Source: Massilia sp. W12 (GTDB taxonomy: Bacteria > Pseudomonadota > Gammaproteobacteria > Burkholderiales > Burkholderiaceae_D). Taken from it: 64,000 nucleotides of DNA. Location of the stretch: contig NZ_CP147776.1 in NCBI RefSeq assembly GCF_037300705.1, positions 930,001 to 994,000 of the forward strand, read 5' to 3'. Shown here one piece after another: positions 49,723-57,283 of the stretch; the first letter of the stretch is position 1; every line of letters starts with the position of its first letter. Made by a program: the position numbers and the translations under genes. The notes under the pieces are model-generated. The model did not search any database, had not been told where the DNA came from, and was given only the letters and a program-made list of their open reading frames with translations.

Positions 49723-50819
49723 GAAAGCGCAACAGCGAAAATAAAGGACTGCCCGCGCGCTGGCGCTGGCGCGGCAAGTCTCTGTATTATCAAGTTCCGC
49801 CTGCTGAGCGGGCGTTTTTTGACGATAAAGTCGAGTTTCGACTCGGTGAAAGCCTGTCTGAAGCGATGCAGACTTTTGCCCAGCGCCGGCGGGCAGCGGA
49901 AAACGCTGGGGCGATTTTGCCGAGGCAAAAAATCCTGACCGTGGCGGATCTGTTGAATCGTTATGAGCAGGAAGTTATTCCACTCAAATCGCTGGCCACA
50001 CAGCGTCAAAACCGTAGCGCAATTAAGCGCCCGCGCAATGTGTTTGGCAGCATGGCTATTTCCGCGCTACAGCCTATGCATATTTATGAATATTTCGACC
50101 GGGCAGGCGGCACGACTGGCGCCTCAAGGGAGATTGAAATCATTTCCCATGCCTATACAAAAGCTGTCGAATGGGGAATCGTGGCGCGGAATCCGTTTAT
50201 TGGCCAAGTACGCCTGAAAAAGGCGCCAGGGCGGGACCGTTATGTCGAAGACTGGGAAATCGCCGAGTGTCTGAGCATTACGCCGCCCCGGAAGCATGGC
50301 GGGATCGCTATGCTGCAGTGTTATATCCGATTAAAGCTACTGACAGGCTTGCGCCAGGGGGACTTATTACGCCTGCAGGTGGATCAGTTGCGCGACGATG
50401 GGATTTATGTGAAGCCGCAAAAGACCGCGCATTCGTCTGGCCGCGCTATCGTGATTATCTGGACTGATGAGCTGCGCGCGGTTGTGCGCGATGCGCTGGA
50501 AGCGCGGCCACGTAAGTTTTCTGACTTCGTTTTTTGCAATCTGCAGGGGAAGTCCTATTACAACCCGGAAACTGCCCGCGCCGGCGGCTTTGAATCGCTG
50601 TGGCGGGATTTTATGACCCGTGTGCTGGCGGAGACATCGGTAACGGTTCCGTTCACGGAGAACGATTTACGGGCGAAGGCGGCATCCGATGCTGACAACG
50701 TGCAGCACGCCAGCGCCCTGCTGGCGCATTCCAATACGCAGACAACGCAACGGTTTTATCGACGGAAGCCGGAAGAGGTGAAGCCGGTTGTGAGGAAGGG
50801 GAAGAATGGTGGCGGATGA
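49719..50819 (+). CDS. int: Tyrosine-type site-specific integrase
   Basis: The 366-residue recombinase inserts and excises the prophage at tRNA-Ser. There is an N-terminal arm-binding part (KRNSENKGLPARWRWRGKSL), a core-binding domain (LTVADLLNRYEQEVIP) and a catalytic domain. That domain has Arg in LLTGLRQGDLLRL (about 209), the second box TENDLRAKAASDA and Tyr in TTQRFYRR (about 345) after LLAHSN. GTG at 49719 with a G6 run upstream is chosen; a TTG at 49707 is possible. It sits next to the attR repeat, as is usual. Confidence 0.92.
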   Translation: MRKRNSENKGLPARWRWRGKSLYYQVPPAERAFFDDKVEFRLGESLSEAMQTFAQRRRAAENAGAILPRQKILTVADLLNRYEQEVIPLKSLATQRQNRSAIKRPRNVFGSMAISALQPMHIYEYFDRAGGTTGASREIEIISHAYTKAVEWGIVARNPFIGQVRLKKAPGRDRYVEDWEIAECLSITPPRKHGGIAMLQCYIRLKLLTGLRQGDLLRLQVDQLRDDGIYVKPQKTAHSSGRAIVIIWTDELRAVVRDALEARPRKFSDFVFCNLQGKSYYNPETARAGGFESLWRDFMTRVLAETSVTVPFTENDLRAKAASDADNVQHASALLAHSNTQTTQRFYRRKPEEVKPVVRKGKNGGG

Positions 50820-51465
50820 CTTTAAATTTACGCTGTACAACAAAGATTCCTGCCATATCGCTTCGTTGGCCGACCCATCATTAATTGACCAGTCTGGATT
50901 GCTTTTACAGTGCGGGGATACACTGAAACAAGGAGATCTATTTACATACCTTGGCCGGGCTGTGCATAGCAAAAAAAGCGCGGGCTTTGCGACGATATCC
51001 CTTAACCCCGGCTGGGTGCAGCGATACGAAGGGCGGATCAAGGCGCCGCTTAATTTCCTCACTGCGGAATTTGCACTCTTTACAGCGTGGCACTTTTCCG
51101 GGAAGAGCGCACTTGATGGGTTTCCTGGCCGTCATCCCTTTAATTATTTGGCCTATGCCATCATCAACCGGCGCAACCTGCATTTTACTAATGCCGGTTG
51201 CGCCGGGCGCGTGATTGAAACAGCCAAGATTGTCCGGCATTTCCGATCTGATTTTGATCGCCGGCGCTGTTCAGCCAGGCTACAGCCTGGCTGCGGCCCG
51301 CCAGGGCCGCATTACTTGGTTTTGTTCTCGCCGGCTTGCCGGCGCTGGATATTGCAAACTCCCTGTTCCCCTCATTTCCGGCTGCGCGCGCAAGCGGGAA
51401 GGTCGATTTTTTGCCTCAGCGCCGGTGGCCGACAGCCAGGTCAAGCGCCGGTGGCCGACAGCTAG
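50806..51465 (+). CDS. Hypothetical protein running into the end repeat
   Basis: The first 145 or so residues (MVADDFKFTLYNKDSCHIAS, then FATISLNPGWVQRYEGRIKA and HPFNYLAYAIINRRNLHFTN) look like a normal protein. From about 51250 the frame runs through the multi-hairpin repeat and tandem repeats, giving arginine-, proline- and serine-rich text unlike a real domain. The original gene end was probably replaced by the repeat. AGGAAGGGG precedes the ATG. Function unknown. Confidence 0.5.
   Translation: MVADDFKFTLYNKDSCHIASLADPSLIDQSGLLLQCGDTLKQGDLFTYLGRAVHSKKSAGFATISLNPGWVQRYEGRIKAPLNFLTAEFALFTAWHFSGKSALDGFPGRHPFNYLAYAIINRRNLHFTNAGCAGRVIETAKIVRHFRSDFDRRRCSARLQPGCGPPGPHYLVLFSPACRRWILQTPCSPHFRLRAQAGRSIFCLSAGGRQPGQAPVADS
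51260..51410. repeat. Multi-hairpin repeat, right copy
   Basis: This is the reverse-complement counterpart of the left-end copy (15805-15970). It shows the same series: GCCGGC palindrome, GCCAGGCT/AGCCTGGC and GCGGCCC/GGGCCGC hairpins and a final GGTCGATTTT edge. Differences are scattered substitutions and small indels. A further short copy of its outer edge (CTGCGCGCGCAAGC) recurs at about 51550. Confidence 0.8.
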
Positions 51466-51522
51466 GTCAAGCGCCGGTGGCCGACAGCCAGGTCAAGCGC
51501 CGGTGGCCGACAGCTAGGTCAA
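51419..51522. repeat. Four 26-bp tandem repeats
   Basis: Four head-to-tail units begin GCGCCGGTGGCCGACAGC and end AGGTCAA. A C/T difference alternates between units (CCA, CTA, CCA, CTA), so the higher-order period is 52 bases. There are no spacers. The array lies between two copies of the GCGCGCAAGC...GGTCGATTTT edge element. Nothing coding is convincing from 51466 to 51735. Confidence 0.85.
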
Positions 51523-51607
51523 GCGCCGGCGCCAACAGCCCTTTTCCCGCTGCGCGCGCAAGCCGGAAGGTCGATTTTTTTGCAAAAGGAATTTGAAACC
51601 ATGAACA

Positions 51608-51645
51608 GAAAAGCCGTGAAACATTCAGTTGTATCACGGCTTTTC
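51608..51645 (+). terminator. Hairpin terminator at the prophage right end
   Basis: Perfect 12-base arms GAAAAGCCGTGA (51608-51619) and TCACGGCTTTTC (51634-51645) around a 14-base loop. The T run at the 3' arm suits termination on the plus strand of the early operon. Confidence 0.65.
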
Positions 51646-51680
51646 AATAGGCAGACCGGGTGCGGATAGGAAATTGCCAA

Positions 51681-51710
51681 AAATAAAGCCGCTCAAAGGC
51701 GGCTTTATTT
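51681..51710. terminator. Terminator adjacent to attR, now serving tRNA-Ser
   Basis: Perfect 12-base arms AAATAAAGCCGC (51681-51692) and GCGGCTTTATTT (51699-51710), 6-base loop. It lies 25 bases beyond the tRNA 3' end on the phage side. It replaces the host terminator that integration moved to 15520-15551. Confidence 0.75.
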
Positions 51711-51734
51711 CCTGTAAAATCAACAGCTTATGTT

Positions 51735-51780
51735 CTGGCGGAGAAGGGGGGATTCGAACCCCCGATAGGCTATTAACCTA
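51735..51780 (-). repeat. attR: Prophage attachment site (attR), within tRNA-Ser
   Basis: These 46 bases are identical to attL (15558-15603) and form the 3' part of the intact tRNA-Ser gene, so insertion kept the tRNA whole. Confidence 0.95.
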
Positions 51781-51826
51781 TACACGCTTTCCAGGCGTGC
51801 GACTTAAACCACTCATCCACCTCTCC
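51736..51826 (-). tRNA. tRNA-Ser (anticodon GGA)
   Basis: The 91-base minus-strand gene has acceptor arms GGAGAGG and CTTCTCC, discriminator G and an encoded CCA. The anticodon stem-loop CACGC-CTGGAAA-GCGTG gives anticodon GGA. A long variable arm follows (stem TAGGTTAATAGCCTA region) and the T-arm GGGGGTTCGAATCCCCC closes it. It reads UCC and UCU codons. Its 3' 46 bases double as the phage attachment site. Confidence 0.95.
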
Positions 51827-51864
51827 AGTTTTTTCGTAACGTTTTGCGTTGCGAGAAGCTAAGC

Positions 51865-51870
51865 ATTATA
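51865..51870 (-). promoter_or_regulatory. -10 box of tRNA-Ser promoter
   Basis: The minus strand carries a perfect TATAAT about 39 bases before the tRNA 5' end. No good -35 hexamer is seen at 16-18 bases, so only the -10 element is claimed. Confidence 0.5.
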
Positions 51871-51944
51871 GGCCATTTTTGAAAAAAGGGAAGATGTTCC
51901 AGCAAATTTCTGCAAATTTTTTTTGAATTTGTTGGAAGCTGGCT

Positions 51945-52151
51945 TCATTGCCCGCCGGCAGCATCCCGTTTGGGCTGGCTTGCCGCTTGCATCTGGGCCG
52001 GGGTGGCTTGCGCCGCCAGGCTTTGTCGGCTCAGATCGACTTCCGCCAGCCGGGTTGAGTTGCGGGTGGTGATGCAGGCGCCGCCGGCGACCAGCATGCT
52101 CAAAACAACAAACAGGGCGCCGGCGCGGTGCAGGGTGTTGAAAGCGGACAT
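51945..52151 (-). CDS. Small exported protein or lipoprotein
   Basis: The 68-residue protein has a hydrophobic leader (AGALFVVLSMLVAGGAC) ending in a cysteine with a weak lipobox (GGAC). A short polar tail rich in Ala and Gln (LAAQATPAQMQAASQPKRDA) follows. AGGAG lies 7 bases before the ATG at 52151. The frame is open further upstream but without a ribosome site. It is just downstream of the PP2C gene on the same strand. Function unknown. Confidence 0.6.
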   Translation of the reverse strand: MSAFNTLHRAGALFVVLSMLVAGGACITTRNSTRLAEVDLSRQSLAAQATPAQMQAASQPKRDAAGGQ

Positions 52152-52176
52152 TGCGGTTCTCCTGAAAAAAACAAGC

Positions 52177-53010
52177 TTACACTGCGCGCGTGAGTTTTTC
52201 GACTTTATAGCCGAGTTCAGTGTCTGACAGCTTGACCAGTTTGACAATCGCCATGGTGCAGTTATCGCCATTGCCCTTGGCGCGCTCCTGCGCTTTTTCA
52301 ATCAGCATTTCTGCGGCCTGACGCGGACTTTTGAGTGCGACTGCCGCCGCCAGCTCATTGTCGGCAAAATGCCGCCACAAACCGTCAGAACACAGCAAAA
52401 ACGCATCGCCGGCTTGCAGCGCTTCATTTTTGCCATAGGTGATAAAGGGATTTTTCAGGGTGTTGCCCAAGGCATTCATGAGCAGGGCCGAGCGCCGGTG
52501 ATTTTTCGCCGCTTCGCGCGAAATGCGCCCGTCCGCGCACAAGGCTTCAATATAGGCTTCATCGTTGCTGCGCTCAGTGCATTGTTTGCCATGAAAGCAA
52601 TAAATCCGCGAGTCGCCGATATGCAGCCAATACGCCTGGCCTTGCGGGGTGACCAGCAACACCACGAAGGTGGAATGCGGTTCGCTTTGGCTTTCGCCTT
52701 CGGGACGCAGGCTGATGCGGTTGAGTTTGATCATGGTGTGCGCTTCATCCACCATGGATTCCAATAACTCACGGATTTTGACCCGCTCCGGGTTCCAGGC
52801 TTCAAACAGGCTGCGCGCAGTCAGCAAGGCTTGATCCGCCGCCAATTTGCCGCCGGCGTGTCCGCTCATGCCGTCCGCCAGCACCGCCAGCAGATATCCG
52901 GGCGCTGTGGCGGAAGTAAATAAGCCGGTGCGGTCCAGTTGTTCAGGACGGTTGCCTATGTGCTGTGCGGTTCCGGCTTCTATCTTGTATGTGATCTTGT
53001 ATTGGCTCAT
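52177..53010 (-). CDS. PP2C-family serine/threonine phosphatase
   Basis: This 277-residue metal-dependent protein phosphatase is cytoplasmic. Motifs: ADGMSGHAGGKLAA (metal-binding D-G-M-x-G-H), HIGDSRIYCF, LLCSDGLWRHFAD and a final GNGDNCTMAIVKL. It resembles PppA/Stp-type phosphatases that oppose Ser/Thr kinases, often linked to type VI secretion or cell-wall control. No kinase is adjacent. Complete length. The substrate is not predictable. Confidence 0.92.
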   Translation of the reverse strand: MSQYKITYKIEAGTAQHIGNRPEQLDRTGLFTSATAPGYLLAVLADGMSGHAGGKLAADQALLTARSLFEAWNPERVKIRELLESMVDEAHTMIKLNRISLRPEGESQSEPHSTFVVLLVTPQGQAYWLHIGDSRIYCFHGKQCTERSNDEAYIEALCADGRISREAAKNHRRSALLMNALGNTLKNPFITYGKNEALQAGDAFLLCSDGLWRHFADNELAAAVALKSPRQAAEMLIEKAQERAKGNGDNCTMAIVKLVKLSDTELGYKVEKLTRAV

Positions 53011-53223
53011 GGGTCTGGCTGGATTAAACTATGCTCTGCAAACGCATTCAAGCTCAGTGTTCAGCTTAGCGCGCGCGACACAGCTTGCCAATGCTTTTGC
53101 CGATTTGTTGCATTTTGGTGTGCGGAATTGCTCTAAATGCAACAATTATACGCGAATTGCTTGGTTTCCCGGCAGCAAGATAAAGTGGTATGCCGCAACA
53201 GACTTCCGTCTCTGGACGACATC

Positions 53224-53424
53224 ATGACTGATATTAAAGACATACAAAACCGTATCATTGAATTGGAAGTGGAGCATCGTGATCTCGATAGCGTGATCGA
53301 CAGCTTAAGCCGTGAGGGACACCGCGATGAATTGCAGTTGCGCCGTTTGAAAAAGCGCCGCCTGCAGTTAAAAGACTATATCACCTTGCTGAAAATGCAA
53401 TTGGTGCCGGATATTCCGGCCTGA
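53224..53424 (+). CDS. YdcH-like DUF465 family protein
   Basis: The 66-residue coiled-coil protein MTDIKDIQNRIIELEVEHRD followed by LDSVIDSLSREGHRDELQLR and LKKRRLQLKDYITLL fits DUF465 (YdcH family) very well. These small conserved proteins are common in Proteobacteria and have no settled function. The ATG at 53224 starts the conserved part; a longer frame to 53137 lacks similarity. Confidence 0.88.
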   Translation: MTDIKDIQNRIIELEVEHRDLDSVIDSLSREGHRDELQLRRLKKRRLQLKDYITLLKMQLVPDIPA

Positions 53425-53478
53425 TGTGTAAGCAGCTTTTCTTCCTGATTCATAATCCGTGCGCCGCCAGCGGCGCGC

Positions 53479-55605
53479 ATGACCCCGATTGCAGCGTATC
53501 TCATCTTGACTGATTCCACTCCACCAGCGGCGCCTGCGCCCACTGAATCTGATTTGCCGCTTGACTTCGCTGCGCCGCCCGAAGGGGTGCATGATGCGCA
53601 AGTTGAGCAGATTTTTTCCGCCGACGGCCCGCTGGGCGGTGCGGTGGGGCGCTTTTCCCCGCGCGCGTCGCAAACTGAAATGGCGAAGGCGATTGCGCAA
53701 GCCATCGCCAGTCAACGCACTTTGCTGGCTGAGGCCGGCACTGGCACCGGCAAAACCTTCGCCTATCTGGTTCCGGCCCTGTTATGGGGCGGCAAGGTGA
53801 TTGTTTCGACCGGCACCAAAAACTTGCAAGACCAGTTATTTTTGCGCGACATTCCCACCGTGCGCAAAGCGCTCAAGGCCCCGGTTTCGATCGCCTTGCT
53901 CAAAGGACGCGCGAATTATCTCTGTCACTATCATCTGGAGCGGGTGAAAGAAAACGGGCGTTTGACTTCGCGTGAAGACGCCGGTTATTTACGCGATATT
54001 GCGCGTTTTGCCAAAACCACCAAAAGCGGCGACAAGGCTGAGCTGGCGCGGGTGCCGGAAAACGCGCTGGTCTGGAATCTGGTCACTTCCACGCGCGACA
54101 ATTGCTTGGGGACGCAGTGCCAATACCATCAGGATTGTTTTGTGATGAAGGCGCGCAAAGAAGCGCAGCAGGCGGATGTGGTGGTGGTGAATCATCATTT
54201 GTTTTTTGCTGATCTGGCCTTAAAAGAAAGCGGCGTCAGCGAATTGCTGCCGGTCGCCAATACGGTGATTTTTGACGAGGCGCATCAATTGCCGGAAGTC
54301 GCCACGCTGTTTTTTGGCGAAACCGTATCCACTTCGCAAATTATTGAACTCTGCCGCGACAGCATTGCAGAGGGTTTGACGCATGCCAGCGATGCCTGTA
54401 AATGGCAGCAAACCCTGGCTCCGCTGGAAAAAGCTGCGCGTGATTTACGTTTGAGCGTCGGGCTGGATACGCTGCGTATGTCTGTCACGCAATTGGCGCC
54501 TTCATCAGATTTCTTTCCGGCTTTGCAAACCCTGCGCGATGAATTGGATAAGGTGCTGGGCTTATTGGAGTCGCAGGCTGAGCGCGCGGAAACCTTAGCC
54601 CAATGCCGCGACCGTGCGGTTGAGCTGGATGAGCGGCTGGCGAAATGGCAGAAAGAAAGCCAGCGCGCGATTACCGCCGGCAGCGCGAATGCCGCTGTAG
54701 CGGACGAGGCGCAGGAAGGCGAGGCGGTGTTGTGGATTGAAGCTTTCACCAGCTCGCTGCAAATGCATAAAAGCCCCTTGTCGGTGGCTCCGATTTTTTC
54801 CAAAACCCGCGCCGGCATTCCACGCGCCTGGATTTTCACCTCCGCCACGATGGCGGTGAAAAATGATTTCCGCCATTTTGCCGCCCAACTCGGACTGTCC
54901 CAGGAAGAGGCGCGGGTGTGGCCCAGTCCGTTTGATTATGGCAATCAGGGCTTGCTGTATGTGCCGACCGGCTTACCGGAGCCGCATCAAATGTATTACA
55001 CCGATGCGGTGATTGACGCCGCGCTGCCGGTGATCGGCGCAGCGGGCGGGCGCTGCTTCTTTTTATGCACCACCTTGCGCGCGGTCAAGCGCACCGCTGA
55101 GCGCCTGCATGAGGAGTTTGCGCGTCAGGGTTGGGATTTTCCGCTGTTCGTGCAAGGCGATGCGGGACGGACTGAATTATTGGATCGCTTCCGCGCGTCC
55201 GGCAACGGGGTCTTGATCGGCAGCCAGAGTTTTTGGGAAGGGGTGGATGTGCGCGGCGAAGCGCTGTCGCTGGTTATCATCGACAAATTGCCGTTTGCGC
55301 CGCCGGATGATCCGGTGTTAGCCGCGCGCATCGAGGTGATGGAGAAAAAAGGCTTGAATGGCTTTATGCATCATCAATTGCCGGAAGCGATTATCAATTT
55401 GAAGCAGGGCGCGGGGCGCTTGATCCGCGACCAGGATGATCGCGGCGTGTTGATGATTTGTGATCCGCGCATTATCAGCAAACCATATGGCCGGCGCATT
55501 TGGCAAAGCCTGCCGCCGTTTAAGCGCAGTCGTGAATTGCCGGTGGTGCAGGAATTTTTCCGCCAGTTGGGACAGACGAATAAACCAGATCAGGAGCCGG
55601 AATGA
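53479..55605 (+). CDS. ATP-dependent DNA helicase, DinG/YoaA family
   Basis: This 708-residue XPD-like superfamily 2 helicase has Walker A AEAGTGTGKTFAYLVPAL and the DEAH box in VIFDEAHQLPE. Four cysteines for a [4Fe-4S] cluster lie in NYLCHYHLE and DNCLGTQCQYHQDCF. Motif VI-like QGAGRLIRDQDDRG is present. The family unwinds forked DNA and R-loops and helps with replication blocks. Intact, with ATGA overlap to btuF downstream. Operon linkage to cobalamin genes is positional. Confidence 0.92.
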   Translation: MTPIAAYLILTDSTPPAAPAPTESDLPLDFAAPPEGVHDAQVEQIFSADGPLGGAVGRFSPRASQTEMAKAIAQAIASQRTLLAEAGTGTGKTFAYLVPALLWGGKVIVSTGTKNLQDQLFLRDIPTVRKALKAPVSIALLKGRANYLCHYHLERVKENGRLTSREDAGYLRDIARFAKTTKSGDKAELARVPENALVWNLVTSTRDNCLGTQCQYHQDCFVMKARKEAQQADVVVVNHHLFFADLALKESGVSELLPVANTVIFDEAHQLPEVATLFFGETVSTSQIIELCRDSIAEGLTHASDACKWQQTLAPLEKAARDLRLSVGLDTLRMSVTQLAPSSDFFPALQTLRDELDKVLGLLESQAERAETLAQCRDRAVELDERLAKWQKESQRAITAGSANAAVADEAQEGEAVLWIEAFTSSLQMHKSPLSVAPIFSKTRAGIPRAWIFTSATMAVKNDFRHFAAQLGLSQEEARVWPSPFDYGNQGLLYVPTGLPEPHQMYYTDAVIDAALPVIGAAGGRCFFLCTTLRAVKRTAERLHEEFARQGWDFPLFVQGDAGRTELLDRFRASGNGVLIGSQSFWEGVDVRGEALSLVIIDKLPFAPPDDPVLAARIEVMEKKGLNGFMHHQLPEAIINLKQGAGRLIRDQDDRGVLMICDPRIISKPYGRRIWQSLPPFKRSRELPVVQEFFRQLGQTNKPDQEPE

Positions 55606-56486
55606 AACAGGCAATTTGGCTGGGCATGCTGCTTTTTGCCTGCAGTGCGCAGGCGCAGCCGATCAGCGTGACAGACGACGCCGGACGTCAGGTGCAAATC
55701 GCGCAACCGGCGCAGCGCATCATTTCACTGGCGCCGCATGCCACGGAATTGGTGTTTGCCGCCGGCGGCGGCAAGAAGCTGGTGGGGGTGGTGAGTTACA
55801 GCGATTTTCCCGAGGAAGCCAAGCGCATTCAAAACATCGGCGACAACCGGCAATGGGATATGGAACGCATCATTGCTTTGAAGCCGGATCTGCTGGTGGT
55901 GTGGCAGCATGGCAATGCCGAGCGCCAGGTGGAGGAGTTGCGCCGCCTTAAAATTCCGCTGTATTACAGTCAGCCGAAAACGATGGCGGAGATTGCCGAC
56001 AGCCTGGAAAAATTGGGGCAGTTAATCGGCACTTCCGGCGCGGCGCGTGAGGCTGCACGCCAATTCCGCACAGAGCTGGCGCAATTGCAAAAGCAATATG
56101 CCGGCAAGCGTCCCTTGCGCATGTTTTATCAAGTCTGGGACAAACCGTTGTACACCTTGAATGGGCAGCATATTGTCAGCGACGCGATGCGCTTATGCGG
56201 CGCGCAAAACATCTTTCATCAATTATCCGTGCTGGCCCCGGCAGTGAGCACAGAAGCAGTGTTGAAAGAAAACCCGGATGTGATTATCACCGGCGACCAG
56301 GGGGAGCAAAGCACCGGCGGCATCAAGATCTGGCGGCAATACAGTGCGCTGCAAGCGGTCAAGAGCGGGAATTTGTATGAAATTGACGGCGCTTTGCTGT
56401 CGCGCGCCGGCCCGCGCATGCTGCAAGGCGCACGCCAGCTGTGCCAGGCCCTGGAGCAGGCGCGCGCCAGGCAGGCCAAGCCATGA
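55602..56486 (+). CDS. btuF: Periplasmic cobalamin-binding protein
   Basis: This 294-residue ABC substrate-binding protein of the BtuF type has a signal peptide (MKQAIWLGMLLFACSAQAQP). The segment PAQRIISLAPHATELVFAAG is the standard N-terminal lobe opening, followed by SDFPEEAKRIQNIGD. GSW-like turns and NPDVIITGDQGEQSTGGIKI complete it. It would hand B12 or cobinamide to an ABC importer encoded elsewhere. It overlaps dinG and the next gene by 4 bases each. Confidence 0.88.
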   Translation: MKQAIWLGMLLFACSAQAQPISVTDDAGRQVQIAQPAQRIISLAPHATELVFAAGGGKKLVGVVSYSDFPEEAKRIQNIGDNRQWDMERIIALKPDLLVVWQHGNAERQVEELRRLKIPLYYSQPKTMAEIADSLEKLGQLIGTSGAAREAARQFRTELAQLQKQYAGKRPLRMFYQVWDKPLYTLNGQHIVSDAMRLCGAQNIFHQLSVLAPAVSTEAVLKENPDVIITGDQGEQSTGGIKIWRQYSALQAVKSGNLYEIDGALLSRAGPRMLQGARQLCQALEQARARQAKP

Positions 56487-57283
56487 GCGCGCCGCTCTAC
56501 CGCCGCATCGCCGCGCTTTCCACCGAGGCGGTGGAGACCCTGTATTTGCTGGATGCGCAGGATTGCCTGGCCGGGATTTCCGGCTATACCGTGCGTCCGT
56601 CCCGGGCGCGGGCGGAAAAGCCCAAGATCAGCGGCTTTTCCTCGGCGCAGCTGGAGCGCATTTTGCAGGTGCAGCCGGATTTGGTGATTGCGTTTTCTGA
56701 TATGCAGGCGGATTTGACGCGCGATTTGATTCGCGCCGGGCAAACTGTGCTGACCTTTAATCAGCGTGATATCGCCGGCATTTACCGCATGATCGCCAGT
56801 CTCGGCGCCCTGGTCGATAAGCGCAGTGAAGCGGCGCAATTGGTGGCCGATTTGCAGCAGCAGGTGGCGCAGGCGGTCAGCCGTGCGCAGGGCTGGACGC
56901 GCCGCCCGCTGGTGTATGTTGAGGAATGGGATCAGCCGATTATCACCGGCATTGGCTGGATTGCGGAAATGGTGGAATTGGCTGGCGGGCGTTATGCTTT
57001 TCCTGAGCATGCCGCCGCGCCCGACGCCAAGAGCCGGATTTTGGCCGATGGCGATCCGGTCTTGCAACGCGCGCCGGATATTGTGATTGCTTCCTGGTGC
57101 GGCAAGAAATTCCGTCCAGAGCAATTATGCGCCCGTCCCGGTTGGCAGGATATGCCGGCGGTGCGCAATCAGATGGTGTTTGAAATCAAATCGCCGGATT
57201 TGCTTTCACCCGGCCCGGCAGCCATCACGCATGGACTGGCGCAAATCAGCGACATCATCGCCCGTTGGCAGGAGGCGCAATGA
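56483..57283 (+). CDS. BtuF-like cobalamin-binding protein without signal peptide
   Basis: The 266-residue protein has the same fold as btuF ([38 protein letters not shown], then [18 protein letters not shown]). It begins directly with [20 protein letters not shown] and has no export signal. It should be cytoplasmic, possibly in corrinoid handling or salvage. ATG at 56483 overlaps the btuF stop by ATGA. The longer frame starting at 56441 is within btuF. Function inferred. Confidence 0.8.
   Translation: MSAPLYRRIAALSTEAVETLYLLDAQDCLAGISGYTVRPSRARAEKPKISGFSSAQLERILQVQPDLVIAFSDMQADLTRDLIRAGQTVLTFNQRDIAGIYRMIASLGALVDKRSEAAQLVADLQQQVAQAVSRAQGWTRRPLVYVEEWDQPIITGIGWIAEMVELAGGRYAFPEHAAAPDAKSRILADGDPVLQRAPDIVIASWCGKKFRPEQLCARPGWQDMPAVRNQMVFEIKSPDLLSPGPAAITHGLAQISDIIARWQEAQ

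Larger units (their letters stand above)
15558..51780. mobile_element. Lambdoid siphovirus prophage integrated in tRNA-Ser
   Basis: This element of about 36 kb is bounded by a perfect 46-base direct repeat. It carries a full set of modules: lysis, long non-contractile tail, head, packaging, replication, immunity, early genes and integrase next to the intact tRNA. Gene order and families (gpA/Nu1-like terminases, gpB-like portal, HK97-type protease-capsid, DUF2460/DUF2163 tail tip, gpJ) indicate a siphovirus. No gene looks broken except a possible read-through at the right end, so it could be inducible. Confidence 0.95.

Noticed and set aside
51419-51522. CRISPR-like array
   Set aside because: Units are directly tandem with no spacers and no cas genes are near.
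55590-55610. Cobalamin riboswitch before btuF
   Set aside because: dinG and btuF overlap by 4 bases, so there is no room for a leader.
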